Shown piece after piece: positions 10,101-21,021 of a stretch of 64,000 nt of DNA (positions within the stretch are counted from its first letter, which is position 1; each line of letters starts with the position of its first letter). The stretch is from an uncultured Bacteroidota bacterium. Its GTDB lineage: Bacteria; Bacteroidota; Bacteroidia; Flavobacteriales; Flavobacteriaceae. The notes below the pieces were generated by a model. The model did no database searches. It had not been told where the DNA came from and worked only from the letters and a program-made list of their open reading frames with translations. The stretch covers positions 218,501-282,500 of the forward strand of contig CACMJT010000001.1 of NCBI GenBank assembly GCA_902614065.1, written 5' to 3'. The translations under genes and the position numbers were made by a program.

Positions 10101-10294
10101 TGAAAGTTACCATCAAAATCTGAAACAGTACCATTTGTAGTATTTTTTTCAACAATACTAACACCAGGTATTGGATTTCCATCAGAATCAGAAACTGTTC
10201 CTGAAACAGCTTGCTGAGCAAATAGCCCAACAGAAACAAACAATAATGATATAGTGAAGAATGCTCTAATTAAGTTAAAGCGAATAGATTTCAT
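7103..10294 (-). CDS. susC: SusC/RagA-family TonB-dependent oligosaccharide transporter
   Basis: This is a 1063-residue TonB-dependent outer-membrane receptor. A signal peptide ends at LFAQQ (about 27). A carboxypeptidase-D-like domain follows (GTVSDSDGNPIPGVSI, FDGNFQLSV, FSYIGY, about 30-105). Next are the DEVVVVGYG segment that marks SusC proteins and the plug domain (LRIRNFGAPLVLVDG, SISVLKDGAASIYGARAGNGV). The remainder is a 22-strand-type barrel ending in the aromatic beta-signal IKIGF. It precedes susD on the same strand and imports oligosaccharide using TonB energy. It belongs to the long SusC branch, not to siderophore receptors. A 167-base gap separates it from the upstream beta-galactosidase. 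Confidence 0.95.
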   Translation of the reverse strand: MKSIRFNLIRAFFTISLLFVSVGLFAQQAVSGTVSDSDGNPIPGVSIVEKNTTNGTVSDFDGNFQLSVGENAVLMFSYIGYITIEQNATSASMSVTLEEDVAKLDEVVVVGYGAQTKKTLTGAVGTVSAEQLTLKPAQNTSELLFGTVAGLSVRQTGALPGSDFATLRIRNFGAPLVLVDGIQATFGQVDPNDIQSISVLKDGAASIYGARAGNGVVLITTKRGSDAAEGAKFTYHGTTTWSTLTVRPETVNAHQFAQLMEEVGLGAENEMPDYLDYDPQRQRVFNSLTGEDFDGIDWYDAAYRDWTPQTQHNLSARGRSNKIGYFVSLGFTDTESAFRAADFQQNRYNLRANLDAQFNDNLSAQVDMSYFQTTLDRANFGINEMYNRLSTGKPTNLAIFPDPSFASQTGAATPYSPIYMMRKEFSGTRVDRDNNLRARLALTYDVPFVEGLEATVSINMESQTEWNKNINKQFPMYTYDPSRGEGDAAYELFGTYGRDFINVNSDRDMELLPRLTLNYEKEWDDHKILATFVAESTTFERDFMFASRTDPLSFEAPYLNYSSEAEKDNGEIFSESARSSYVGRVNYSLKDKYLFEAIMRADATARYSVEGRWGYFPSMSAAWRISEEDFMKDNPIWNNLKLRASYGLMGNDAVSNFDFLTGYNIANGFYLFNGTPYPIISSAGLANALVTWETMKIANIGIDGTLWDGALGFELDVFYRLREDILAIPQSDIPFHFGASLPRTNLNSRDNRGFELMLTHKGKIGAVEYEVNPMISYTRGKYVDWEENVRPTSGDDLTEEQIAENILWNNRYTRSGKWDDLQWGFQTNGFFTSQAQIDGHPVDIDLAGNQTIIVGNLIFVDQNGDGIIDWKDQVVIGQAGMPKWNFSTFTNFKWGNWSLDALFQGASGYTTNFSSAAGYGGISGHQTIAKKFQFENRSLLGANGDIEVLRKFPPAFTTGGVPQSDQRANDFTRIDTFYLRLKTLNIAYMLPQSITSSWGLDYVQVYGSGSNVLTWDNFGVYSGSYDPEIIQGLNDRAPGQGDGGVDRAYPNVRTWTAGIKIGF

Positions 10295-10310
10295 AAATAT
10301 TAATTAATAG

Positions 10311-10326
10311 TTGTATTGAGATACAA
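10311..10326. promoter_or_regulatory. Small inverted repeat upstream of susC
   Basis: TTGTAT-TGAG-ATACAA is a 6-bp inverted repeat 17 bases before the susC start codon. It could be an operator or a 5'-leader hairpin. The 10295-10461 gap around it is otherwise AT-rich, without an exact TAnnTTTG box. Confidence 0.2.
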
Positions 10327-10461
10327 TGTAGTGAATAATTTTATTTTTTACAATATTATATTCTTATTTTAACACTCAAAATATTAATAAATCCACAAGT
10401 AATTCAGCCAGAGTTAATTAAATCTATAAAAAAACTTAAAAAAAAAAGAGAATTTGATTTT

Positions 10462-13644
<3,183 letters not shown>

Positions 13645-13646
13645 CT

Positions 13647-15134
13647 ATGAGACACATTACACTATTAATTTTAATTTTTTTATGTTACTCATCAAGTAGT
13701 TATCAACTATCTAAACCCAATATAGTTCTTTTGATGGCCGAGGATATAAGTGTGGACCTTGAAACCTATGGCATGAAGGGGCTTCAAACTCCCAATCTAA
13801 ATTGGATGGCAAATAATGGCCTAAAATTTAATAGATTTTATGGGACAAATCCTATATGCTCACCAAATAGATCTGCGCTTATGATAGGTGTTCATCAAGT
13901 AAAAATGAACACCCACCAGCATAGAAGCAATAGAAAATATATTCTACCTAACGGAATAAAACCTTTTACTTATTGGCTTAGAAAAAACGGATATGCAACC
14001 CATATTGGTCTAGATCCAAAGATCTTGGGAAGCAAGGCTTATGGCGAAGGTAAGTTTGATACGAATTTTAAAAATTCAAAATTTGGAGAGTGGGATGGAG
14101 AAAACAATTTTGGTCTTTTTGATACTGCAAAAAATATTTCTAAAGAATCCCAAAAACCTTTTTTTGCTCAAATAACTTTGAATGCAACGCATAGAGGAAG
14201 ATGGTGGACATCTGTGAGAAATGAATCTAATGATCCTGTTAAAATTGATTCTGTTGAACTTCCACCCTACATGTATGACCATAAATTAATTCGACTTGAT
14301 TGGGCCAAATACTTAGATCAAGTAGAGTTTGTCGATCAACAAGTTGGTAAATTTTTCAACTATCTAAAAAAAGAGGGATTAGATCAAAATACAATTGTAA
14401 TTTTTATTGGTGACAATGGAAGATGCAATGTAAGAGGCAAAGGATATTTATTTGAGCCAGGAATAAATATTCCACTAATAATTTATAACCCTTTCAATGA
14501 AGGAAATAAAATTGTTAATGACCTGGTTACTGTTACTGATTTAACAGCTACCATTTTAGATTATGCTGGAATTGATAAGCCTGAATACATGACAGGAAAT
14601 TCATTTCTAAAGGATGATTTTAATAGAGAATACGTTTATGCGGCCAGGGATCAATGGGATGAAATAATGGATAAATCAAGAGCAATTGTTACAAAAAAAT
14701 GGAAATATATAAGGAATTATAAGCCAGAAATCCCATATGATGCAGGTCAAGCATACTTAGAATTTTATCGCCCAGCTATACATATCATGCGAACAGCAAA
14801 ATCTAAGAATTTACTTACTAACGCCCAATTACACTTTTTCAAGGAATCAAAAGATTTAGAAGAACTTTATGATTTGGAAAATGATCCACACGAAATAAAT
14901 AACCTTGCGTTAGACCCATCATTTCAAAATGTCATGAATAAATTTAGAATTGACATGGAAGAATATAATAAAAGATATAGACCTATGTCTGATGAATATG
15001 AGCCCATTATTGCTGAATCAGTTGTTATTCTTGAATGGGTTAAAAAAAATAGACCTGAGGAATACAAAAGAATGCTGGATGGTTATGAAATTGGATTCTC
15101 AAAATCCAAAGATGAATATTATAAGAATAATTAA
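13647..15134 (+). CDS. Periplasmic sulfatase of the heparan-N-sulfatase-like branch
   Basis: This 495-residue S1-family sulfatase has an ordinary signal peptide (about 1-19), with no lipobox. The first metal motif is AEDIS (Glu32-Asp33) instead of the usual DD, a feature of bacterial sulfatases annotated as heparan N-sulfatase. The formylglycine motif CSPNR (Cys71) is followed by SALMIG in place of the usual LTG. GDNGR gives the second metal segment. The THQHR stretch and the 'DPKILG' Lys replace the GKWHLG block seen in its neighbours. The fold is therefore sure, the substrate (O- or N-sulfate) is not. Its stop codon overlaps the stop of the convergent sulfatase gene by 4 bases. Confidence 0.85.
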   Translation: MRHITLLILIFLCYSSSSYQLSKPNIVLLMAEDISVDLETYGMKGLQTPNLNWMANNGLKFNRFYGTNPICSPNRSALMIGVHQVKMNTHQHRSNRKYILPNGIKPFTYWLRKNGYATHIGLDPKILGSKAYGEGKFDTNFKNSKFGEWDGENNFGLFDTAKNISKESQKPFFAQITLNATHRGRWWTSVRNESNDPVKIDSVELPPYMYDHKLIRLDWAKYLDQVEFVDQQVGKFFNYLKKEGLDQNTIVIFIGDNGRCNVRGKGYLFEPGINIPLIIYNPFNEGNKIVNDLVTVTDLTATILDYAGIDKPEYMTGNSFLKDDFNREYVYAARDQWDEIMDKSRAIVTKKWKYIRNYKPEIPYDAGQAYLEFYRPAIHIMRTAKSKNLLTNAQLHFFKESKDLEELYDLENDPHEINNLALDPSFQNVMNKFRIDMEEYNKRYRPMSDEYEPIIAESVVILEWVKKNRPEEYKRMLDGYEIGFSKSKDEYYKNN

Positions 15135-16549
15135 TAAATGTATCTATCAGGATTAAGTTTGTTATACAACTCATCATCTCTGAGGCCTAAAAAAATGGGA
15201 TCCATTAAAGTTTTATTCCACTCTATACTTTTCTTAACAAGTTCATTAAAAAGTGGTCTATTTTTTTCTATAATATTATTTTTCTCACCTATGTCTGAGT
15301 TCAAGTCAAAAAGCATTGAGTCCCCACGTCTAATAAACATTTTATAATTCTTAGATCTGACTGCGTGTGTTATATAACGTGCTCTAACACCATTTTCAAT
15401 GTAAGGTTGATGCCCGTTATTTCGCCAATAAAGATATTCATGTGGATAACCATTATCAAAACCTTTAATAAATGGTAATAGATCTTTTCCATGAATTTTA
15501 TTTTTTAACTCTAAATCGGGGTTTATAATGGCTTTGCTTGTTGCAAATATATCTAGCGATATTATTGGTTTTGTAAAAATAGTTCCACCTTTAATCTCAT
15601 CCGGCCATTGCATAACAAAAGGAATTCGAATTCCTCCCTCATAAAGGGTTCCTTTATGAGAATTTAGTGGTGCATTATTTGATGCATTACTTTTAGCACC
15701 ACCATTATCAGATAAGAAATATATAATGGTATTATTATAAATATTTTTTTCTTTTAAAGCTGATACAATATCACCCACCCCATCATCAATTGAGCTGACC
15801 ATAGCAGCATAGGTTTTTCTTCGCTTATCTTTGATATGCGAATATCTTTTTAAATATTTTTCTGTAGCCTGTAGTGGTCCGTGTGGAGCATTATATGCCA
15901 AATAAATAAAAAAAGGAGAATTTGAACTTCTTTCAATGAAGCTAACAGTTTCTCTAGAAAGAGCATCAGTTAAATAGTCTTTCTCATCAATCCTTTTCTC
16001 ATTCCTCAATAATTTAGTTCTGTAAGCACAAAAATTACACTTAACTTCAGTTTCATCTGCTAAATTCCACTGTTCAGGGAAATATTGGTGACCACCAGTT
16101 AAAAAACCAAAAAACTCATCAAAGCCCCTGTTCAATGGCCTTAAAGATTCGTGAGCACCTAAATGCCACTTTCCAACAGCTAAAGTTTTGTAATTCTTCG
16201 TTTTAAATAAATCTGCAATAGTAAATTCAGACAAAGGAAGCCCCATGTTAGGATCTTTAGGAGTATACAAGGCATTTAATCCATAACCAAAAGTGTCCTG
16301 ATATCTACCAGTTAGTAATCCAGCTCTGCTTGGTGAGCAAACAGCATAGGAAACATATCCATCTGTAAATATTACACCGTTTTCTGCCAAACCGTCAATA
16401 TTAGGAGTTGAAATTTCGTTTGAGCCCGTAAAGCCTAAGTCGGCATAACCCAAATCATCAACCAAAATCACAATTACATTCGGAAGAGTATCTTTTTTCA
16501 AGTTACACGAAAAAAGGACTATCAGACTAAATAGAAGTATTTTTTTCAT
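15131..16549 (-). CDS. Lipoprotein sulfatase, arylsulfatase A-like
   Basis: This 472-residue S1-family sulfatase has a lipoprotein signal with Cys15 (LFSC). The metal pair VDD is at 30-32 and the formylglycine motif CSPSR follows with Cys71 and AGLLTGR. GKWHLG carries the catalytic Lys and His, and LSDNGGA gives the second metal site. The GFLTGGHQYFP segment and GGIRIPFVMQWP are typical of enzymes in marine galactan loci. It stands alone on the minus strand between two plus-strand sulfatases. It shares TTAA with the stop of the left neighbour and is 43 bases from the start of the right one. Sulfate position is unknown. Confidence 0.9.
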   Translation of the reverse strand: MKKILLFSLIVLFSCNLKKDTLPNVIVILVDDLGYADLGFTGSNEISTPNIDGLAENGVIFTDGYVSYAVCSPSRAGLLTGRYQDTFGYGLNALYTPKDPNMGLPLSEFTIADLFKTKNYKTLAVGKWHLGAHESLRPLNRGFDEFFGFLTGGHQYFPEQWNLADETEVKCNFCAYRTKLLRNEKRIDEKDYLTDALSRETVSFIERSSNSPFFIYLAYNAPHGPLQATEKYLKRYSHIKDKRRKTYAAMVSSIDDGVGDIVSALKEKNIYNNTIIYFLSDNGGAKSNASNNAPLNSHKGTLYEGGIRIPFVMQWPDEIKGGTIFTKPIISLDIFATSKAIINPDLELKNKIHGKDLLPFIKGFDNGYPHEYLYWRNNGHQPYIENGVRARYITHAVRSKNYKMFIRRGDSMLFDLNSDIGEKNNIIEKNRPLFNELVKKSIEWNKTLMDPIFLGLRDDELYNKLNPDRYIY

Positions 16550-16592
16550 TAAGTTAGTGATATAATTACAACTAATTTAGAAAATTATTTTT

Positions 16593-18110
16593 ATGAAAAA
16601 ATTTATCCTTGTTTCGATTTTTTTTGCCTTTTTTTCATGTAATAAAGTTGACTTACCTAAACCAAACGTTATCATCATATACGCAGATGATTTGGGTTAT
16701 GGTGATGTAAGTTCTTACGGGTTAGGTACACTGCAAACTCCAAACATTGACAAAATTGCAAATGATGGTATCCGATTTACAAATGGATATGCAAGCTCTG
16801 CAACATGTAGTCCTAGTAGATATGCACTAATGACAGGAACCTACCCATGGAGAAATAAGAATGCTAAAATTTTAACGGGAGCAAACCTAATCATTGATAC
16901 AACAGAAATGACACTTCCAAAAATGTTTAAATCAATGGGCTATCAAACAGGCATTGTTGGTAAATGGCATTTGGGTCTTGGCGATGGTCCTGTTAATCAC
17001 AACGAATTTATTAGTCCTGGACCAAATGAAGTAGGTTTTGACCATTCATTCATCATGGCAGATACTCAAGATAGAGTGCCAACTGTATATATTGAAAATG
17101 GATTCGTTGTTAATTTAGATACCAATGATCCAATTGAAATCAATTTCAAGGGCAATGATTATGGTTTACCAAGTGGTCTTAAAAACCCTGAGCTATTATC
17201 AATGATGTGGCACCACGGGCACAATGCATCAATAGTGAATGGTGTACCCAGAATTGGATTTCAGAGGGGAGGAAAAAGTGCAATGTGGAGTGATATTGAC
17301 ATGGCAGATAAGTTTTTGGATGAAGCCAAGAAATACGTCAGCACGGTAAAAGATGAACCTTTCTTTTTATTTTACACACTGCAACAACCTCATGTACCAA
17401 GAACTCCTCATCCAAGATTTGAAGGATCCTCAGGAATGGGACCAAGAGGTGATGTAATTGTAGAAGCAGATTGGTGCATAGGTGAAATGTACAAATATTT
17501 GGAGGAGGAAGGTTTAATTGATAACACTATTATAATTATATCAAGCGATAATGGACCTGTTTTAAATGACGGATATTATGATGAAGCCGTTGAGAAATTA
17601 GGTGAACATGACCCTTTTGGTGGCTTAAGAGGAGGAAAGTATAGTTTGTTTGAGGCTGGTACAAGGGTTCCATTTATAACATATTGGAAAGGAAAAATAA
17701 AACCTCAAGTATCTGATGAATTGGTAACACAAATTGATTTTCTCGAATCATTCTCTTCACTAATTGGTTCTGATATAACATCTAAAGATGGTATTGATTT
17801 ATCTGATGTTTTTTTTAGAAACAAGGGGAAAGGAAGAACAGAGTTTGTTTTAGAAGCAACCTCTAGAACAGCGTTTCGTCAAAATAATTGGGTGATGATA
17901 CCACCATACAAAGGCTCACCATTTAATGAATCTGTGAACATTGAAGTTGGTAACTCCAAAAAACATCTTTTGTTCAACCTAGATAAAGATATGTCTCAAG
18001 AATATGATCTATCTGATAGATATCCAGAAAAATTAGATGATATGATTAAAAGGTATGAGGAAATAACAGGCGATGATTTAGGAGAGGTTAAGGAACTTAT
18101 TTTGGAGTAA
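16593..18110 (+). CDS. Lipoprotein sulfatase, arylsulfatase A-like, leading galE-galK
   Basis: This 505-residue S1-family sulfatase has a lipoprotein signal with Cys16 (FFSC). The metal pair ADD is at 31-33 and the formylglycine motif CSPSR follows with Cys72 and YALMTGTYPWR. GKWHLGLG carries the catalytic Lys and His, and SSDNGP the second metal site. The TGTYPWR sequence and the MMWHHGHNAS insertion resemble arylsulfatases of the long S1 subgroup. The stop codon is directly followed by the ATG of galE, so this sulfatase, galE and galK form one operon. That is the best evidence in the window that the desulfated product feeds galactose metabolism. A near-consensus promoter box (TAATTTAG) lies 12 bases before the start. 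Confidence 0.9.
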   Translation: MKKFILVSIFFAFFSCNKVDLPKPNVIIIYADDLGYGDVSSYGLGTLQTPNIDKIANDGIRFTNGYASSATCSPSRYALMTGTYPWRNKNAKILTGANLIIDTTEMTLPKMFKSMGYQTGIVGKWHLGLGDGPVNHNEFISPGPNEVGFDHSFIMADTQDRVPTVYIENGFVVNLDTNDPIEINFKGNDYGLPSGLKNPELLSMMWHHGHNASIVNGVPRIGFQRGGKSAMWSDIDMADKFLDEAKKYVSTVKDEPFFLFYTLQQPHVPRTPHPRFEGSSGMGPRGDVIVEADWCIGEMYKYLEEEGLIDNTIIIISSDNGPVLNDGYYDEAVEKLGEHDPFGGLRGGKYSLFEAGTRVPFITYWKGKIKPQVSDELVTQIDFLESFSSLIGSDITSKDGIDLSDVFFRNKGKGRTEFVLEATSRTAFRQNNWVMIPPYKGSPFNESVNIEVGNSKKHLLFNLDKDMSQEYDLSDRYPEKLDDMIKRYEEITGDDLGEVKELILE

Positions 18111-19121
18111 ATGCAAATACTAGTAACCGGCGGGTTAGGATATATTGGGTCGCATACAACTGTTGAACTTTTACAAAAAGGGTTTGATGTTGTGATAGTT
18201 GATGATTTGTCAAATTCCAAATTAAATGTCTTTGATAAAGTCAAAGAAATTACAGGAAAAAAACCCTATCTTGAAATAATTGATCTAAAAGATAAAATTA
18301 AAGTTGAGAAACTTTTCAGAGATTTTAATTTTGATGGAATTATCCATTTTGCTGCTCATAAATCTGTTAATGAAAGTGTAAATTTTCCCGAAAAATATTT
18401 TAAGAACAATATTGGTGCTCTCGAAAATTTGCTGGAAAATATTGACGAAGAAATGTACTTTATATTTAGCTCAAGCTGTACTGTCTATGGTCAAGCTGAT
18501 AGAATGCCTATAACAGAAACTTTCCCTATTAAAAAAAGTGAATCTCCTTATGGTGAAACTAAACAAATTTGTGAAGGTATTTTAAAAAATTTTTGCGAAG
18601 CTAATCCTCTTTTTAATAATATAACACTGCGTTATTTTAACCCCATAGGAGCGCATAAATCAGGAATGATTGGAGAACTTCCGCTCGGCAAACCTGAAAA
18701 TTTAGTTCCTTTTCTAACACAAACTGCAATTGGAAAAAGGGAGCAATTGGTCGTATTTGGAGATGACTACAACACATCTGATGGAACATGCGTTAGGGAT
18801 TATATTCATATTGAGGATTTGGCTGGTGTTCATGTATCGTGTTTGGAATACTTAATCCAGAAAAAAAATAAAGCGAATTATGAATTTTATAATGTAGGTA
18901 CAGGAAAAGGACTTTCAGTTTTGGAATTGATTAACCTATTTGAAAAGGTTAATAATGTTAAAATCAATTATAGAATTGGTGAAAGAAGAAAAGGTGATGT
19001 TGTAATTGCTTTTGCAGATGTTTCAAAGATTTTAAAAAATGTAGGATGGGAATGTAAATTTTCCGTAGAAGATGCCCTAAAATCATCATGGATATGGGAA
19101 AAAAACTTAAAAAATGAGTAG
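18111..19121 (+). CDS. galE: UDP-glucose 4-epimerase
   Basis: This is a 336-residue extended short-chain dehydrogenase that interconverts UDP-galactose and UDP-glucose with bound NAD. The N-terminal Rossmann motif GGLGYIGSH is at residues 7-15. The catalytic Ser/Thr region FSSSCTVYG follows, then the Tyr-Lys pair in SPYGETK. NPIGAH and the DGTCVRDYIH segment are typical of GalE. Length matches the family. It starts at the base after the upstream sulfatase stop and overlaps galK by 8 bases, so it is translationally coupled to both. It is cytoplasmic. It acts in the Leloir pathway, and here also links to UDP-sugar supply for cell-envelope glycans. Confidence 0.95.
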   Translation: MQILVTGGLGYIGSHTTVELLQKGFDVVIVDDLSNSKLNVFDKVKEITGKKPYLEIIDLKDKIKVEKLFRDFNFDGIIHFAAHKSVNESVNFPEKYFKNNIGALENLLENIDEEMYFIFSSSCTVYGQADRMPITETFPIKKSESPYGETKQICEGILKNFCEANPLFNNITLRYFNPIGAHKSGMIGELPLGKPENLVPFLTQTAIGKREQLVVFGDDYNTSDGTCVRDYIHIEDLAGVHVSCLEYLIQKKNKANYEFYNVGTGKGLSVLELINLFEKVNNVKINYRIGERRKGDVVIAFADVSKILKNVGWECKFSVEDALKSSWIWEKNLKNE

Positions 19122-20229
19122 TTTAATTATAGAATCTTCAGGAAGAATTAACATGATTGGTGAACATGTTGACTATAATGGCGGATGTGTATTACCTGGC
19201 TCTATAGATAAAAAAATACGATTTAAATTTTACAAAATTGAAGGAATAGATTGTCACGTAAAGTCAATAACACTTGATAAGGAATTCAAATTTAGTTTTA
19301 AAGATTTAAGTCCCCGAAAAGTTCATTGGGAAAACTACATCATTGGTGCAGTAAATTATTTAATAAATAAAAAGTTTTTGAGTTTGAGCACTTTTTCTTG
19401 TGAAATCAGCAGTTTTCTTCCCATTGGTGCTGGAATTAGTTCATCATCTTCACTTATATGTGGAATGGTTAAAGGCCTAATTGAGTTAAATGATTTGAAC
19501 CTTTCAAATAATGAAATTGTAGATATTGTTTTGGATGTTGAACACAACTACATTGGACTCAAGGGCGGAATAATGGACCAATTCACAATTTTAAATGGGA
19601 AAAAAGATCATTTGATTTTATTAAAATGCCAAAATCGTGAATTTAAACACATCCCCTCAAACCTTAAAAATTTTAAAATTCTTCTGTTAAATACAAATGT
19701 GGAGCACAACCTTGCTAATACTGCTTACAATGAAAGAGTAAATGAATGTAATGATGCTTTAAAAATTATAAATAAGAATGCTGATACCAATTTTAGTTTT
19801 CTGTGTGAGGTTCCTGAAAAAATATTAAATAATAATAAAAAGTTTTTACCTAAGACACTGTTCAGTAGAGCATCTTTTGTTATAAAAGAAAATTTAAGAA
19901 CCATAAAGTCTGCTGAAATATTGGAAAACAACAAACTTTCTGAGCTGGGGAACCTAATGTATGAGTCACATTTTGGGTTATCAAAACTTTACAAAGTTAG
20001 TTGCGAAGAATTAGATTTTTTAGTTGACTTAACTAGAAATCACCAAAAAATTATTGGTTCAAGGATGATGGGAGGTGGATTTGGCGGCTGTACAATAAAT
20101 TTGATCCAAGATGACTTTATAGGCCAATTTGTGGATGAATCTTGTAAAGCTTATTACGAAAAATTTGGAAAAGAGGCTACACCAATCCTTGCAGAACTTG
20201 ACAATGGCATCACGATAAAAAAGACCTAA
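19114..20229 (+). CDS. galK: Galactokinase
   Basis: This 371-residue GHMP kinase phosphorylates galactose to galactose-1-phosphate with ATP. It has the galactokinase signature region GRINMIGEHVDYNGG near the N-terminus and the ATP-binding loop LPIGAGISSSSSL. The catalytic Asp lies in KGGIMDQF, and the C-terminal GHMP motif is MMGGGFGGCTI. It overlaps galE by 8 bases and ends the sulfatase-galE-galK operon. The 3' end abuts an RNA gene on the other strand. The uridylyltransferase galT, needed between these two steps, is not in the window and would have to be encoded elsewhere or replaced by a UTP-dependent pyrophosphorylase. Confidence 0.95.
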   Translation: MSSLIIESSGRINMIGEHVDYNGGCVLPGSIDKKIRFKFYKIEGIDCHVKSITLDKEFKFSFKDLSPRKVHWENYIIGAVNYLINKKFLSLSTFSCEISSFLPIGAGISSSSSLICGMVKGLIELNDLNLSNNEIVDIVLDVEHNYIGLKGGIMDQFTILNGKKDHLILLKCQNREFKHIPSNLKNFKILLLNTNVEHNLANTAYNERVNECNDALKIINKNADTNFSFLCEVPEKILNNNKKFLPKTLFSRASFVIKENLRTIKSAEILENNKLSELGNLMYESHFGLSKLYKVSCEELDFLVDLTRNHQKIIGSRMMGGGFGGCTINLIQDDFIGQFVDESCKAYYEKFGKEATPILAELDNGITIKKT

Positions 20230-20370
20230 AGGCAGAAAGATTGTATAAACTCTGTTTATACAAGTTTAAGGCTAACTGAATATTCGATAATCCTTTTCAG
20301 GCACGCTCTAGCAAACAGACTCACCTTTTTTAATAAAATTAGTGTTGAGTTTACCAATGATTATCTGCCT
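20230..20370 (-). ncRNA. ssrS: 6S RNA-like regulatory RNA (6S-Flavo type) downstream of zapA
   Basis: The 165-base gap between galK and zapA folds on the minus strand as a long rod. The ends AGGCAGA and TCTGCCT pair. A second stem pairs ATTG+GTAAACTC with GAGTTTAT+CAAT with one bulged A. A large open bubble follows, then an apical arm with GCTA/TAGC and CTGAA/TTCAG. A closing stem, central bubble and apical arm make up the 6S layout that mimics an open promoter. The position just after zapA matches the zapA-ssrS linkage known from proteobacteria. A perfect 10-bp hairpin on the 3' side (20241-20263) competes with the closing stem. On the plus strand the same hairpin could help terminate galK. 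Bacteroidota have a known variant, 6S-Flavo. Assignment is from structure and context only. Confidence 0.65.
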
Positions 20371-20394
20371 AAGGTCAATATATTATGATCGTAG

Positions 20395-20679
20395 TTAATT
20401 GATATTTTTGTCAATTAACTCAATAAGTTCTTTAAGTTTTTCCTCCGTATTTGTTCCTAATTTGGATTGATCCATTGTGATTTTTTTGTTGTTCGTAAAA
20501 ATTTCTAATGCACACATTGCTAAACTGTCTTGTTTATCTTTAACTGCATAGCTTTTTTCATATTTTATTATCATCTCGTTAATTTCTTTCGCAGCTTTTC
20601 TCAAAACTTCCTCTTGCTCCATATTAACACTCAATGGATAAATCCTATTTCCAATATTTAATTTAATTTTTTGTTTCAT
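20395..20679 (-). CDS. zapA: Cell division protein ZapA
   Basis: This small cytoplasmic protein of 94 residues binds and bundles FtsZ at the division site. The N-terminal part (KIKLNIGNRIYPLSV, residues 3-17) is the beta hairpin typical of ZapA. The segment EEVLRKAAKEINEMIIKYE starts the long helix, and LAMCALEIFTNNK matches the family's central helix. Length is usual for the family in Bacteroidota. It is one base from the coiled-coil gene upstream on the same strand, and a 6S-like RNA follows it. The C-terminal third is Lys-rich and helical, as expected for the dimeric coiled coil. Confidence 0.85.
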   Translation of the reverse strand: MKQKIKLNIGNRIYPLSVNMEQEEVLRKAAKEINEMIIKYEKSYAVKDKQDSLAMCALEIFTNNKKITMDQSKLGTNTEEKLKELIELIDKNIN

Positions 20680-20680
20680 T

Positions 20681-21013
20681 TTAAGAAGAAAGATTTGAGA
20701 TGCAAAAATCTAAATCCTGAATCATTTTATCAATTCTTTTTTTGACATATTTTTTGCCATCAGATTCTAAAAATTTACCAATCCTTAATGATTGATAATT
20801 TAATTTTGAGTTTCTTAAATCTTCAACAAGCTTTTCATTTTGATTCTTTAATAAATCAATTTTATTTTTAATTTCTAAATTTTCTGATTTTAAATTATTG
20901 TAATTATTTATAAGCGAATTAATTTTATCATATAAAATTTCAATATTTTGAGTTGAATCTTTCAATTTATTTTTTATATATCTAAATTTAATTTTAGTTG
21001 TTATCAAATGCAA
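20681..21013 (-). CDS. Coiled-coil protein upstream of zapA, function unknown
   Basis: This 110-residue protein is almost entirely coiled coil, with heptads from about residue 15 to 80 (KINSLINNYNNLKSENLEIK). It closes with a conserved tail (LRIGKFLESDGKKYVKKRIDKMIQDLDFCI) that I recognise from a family found beside zapA in many Bacteroidota. The N-terminus is uncertain. The TTG at 21013 lies only 8 bases from the divergent TTG of the peptidase gene, so the true start may be further in. No ATG occurs near the start. A role with ZapA in division, like that of the coiled-coil ZapB of proteobacteria, is only a guess from position and shape. Confidence 0.65.
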   Translation of the reverse strand: MHLITTKIKFRYIKNKLKDSTQNIEILYDKINSLINNYNNLKSENLEIKNKIDLLKNQNEKLVEDLRNSKLNYQSLRIGKFLESDGKKYVKKRIDKMIQDLDFCISNLSS

Positions 21014-21021
21014 GGCTTTAA

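Noticed and set aside
20241-20263. Perfect 10-bp hairpin as a simple galK terminator
   Set aside because: No T-run follows on the plus strand. It fits better as part of the 6S-like RNA on the minus strand, though a side role in termination is possible.
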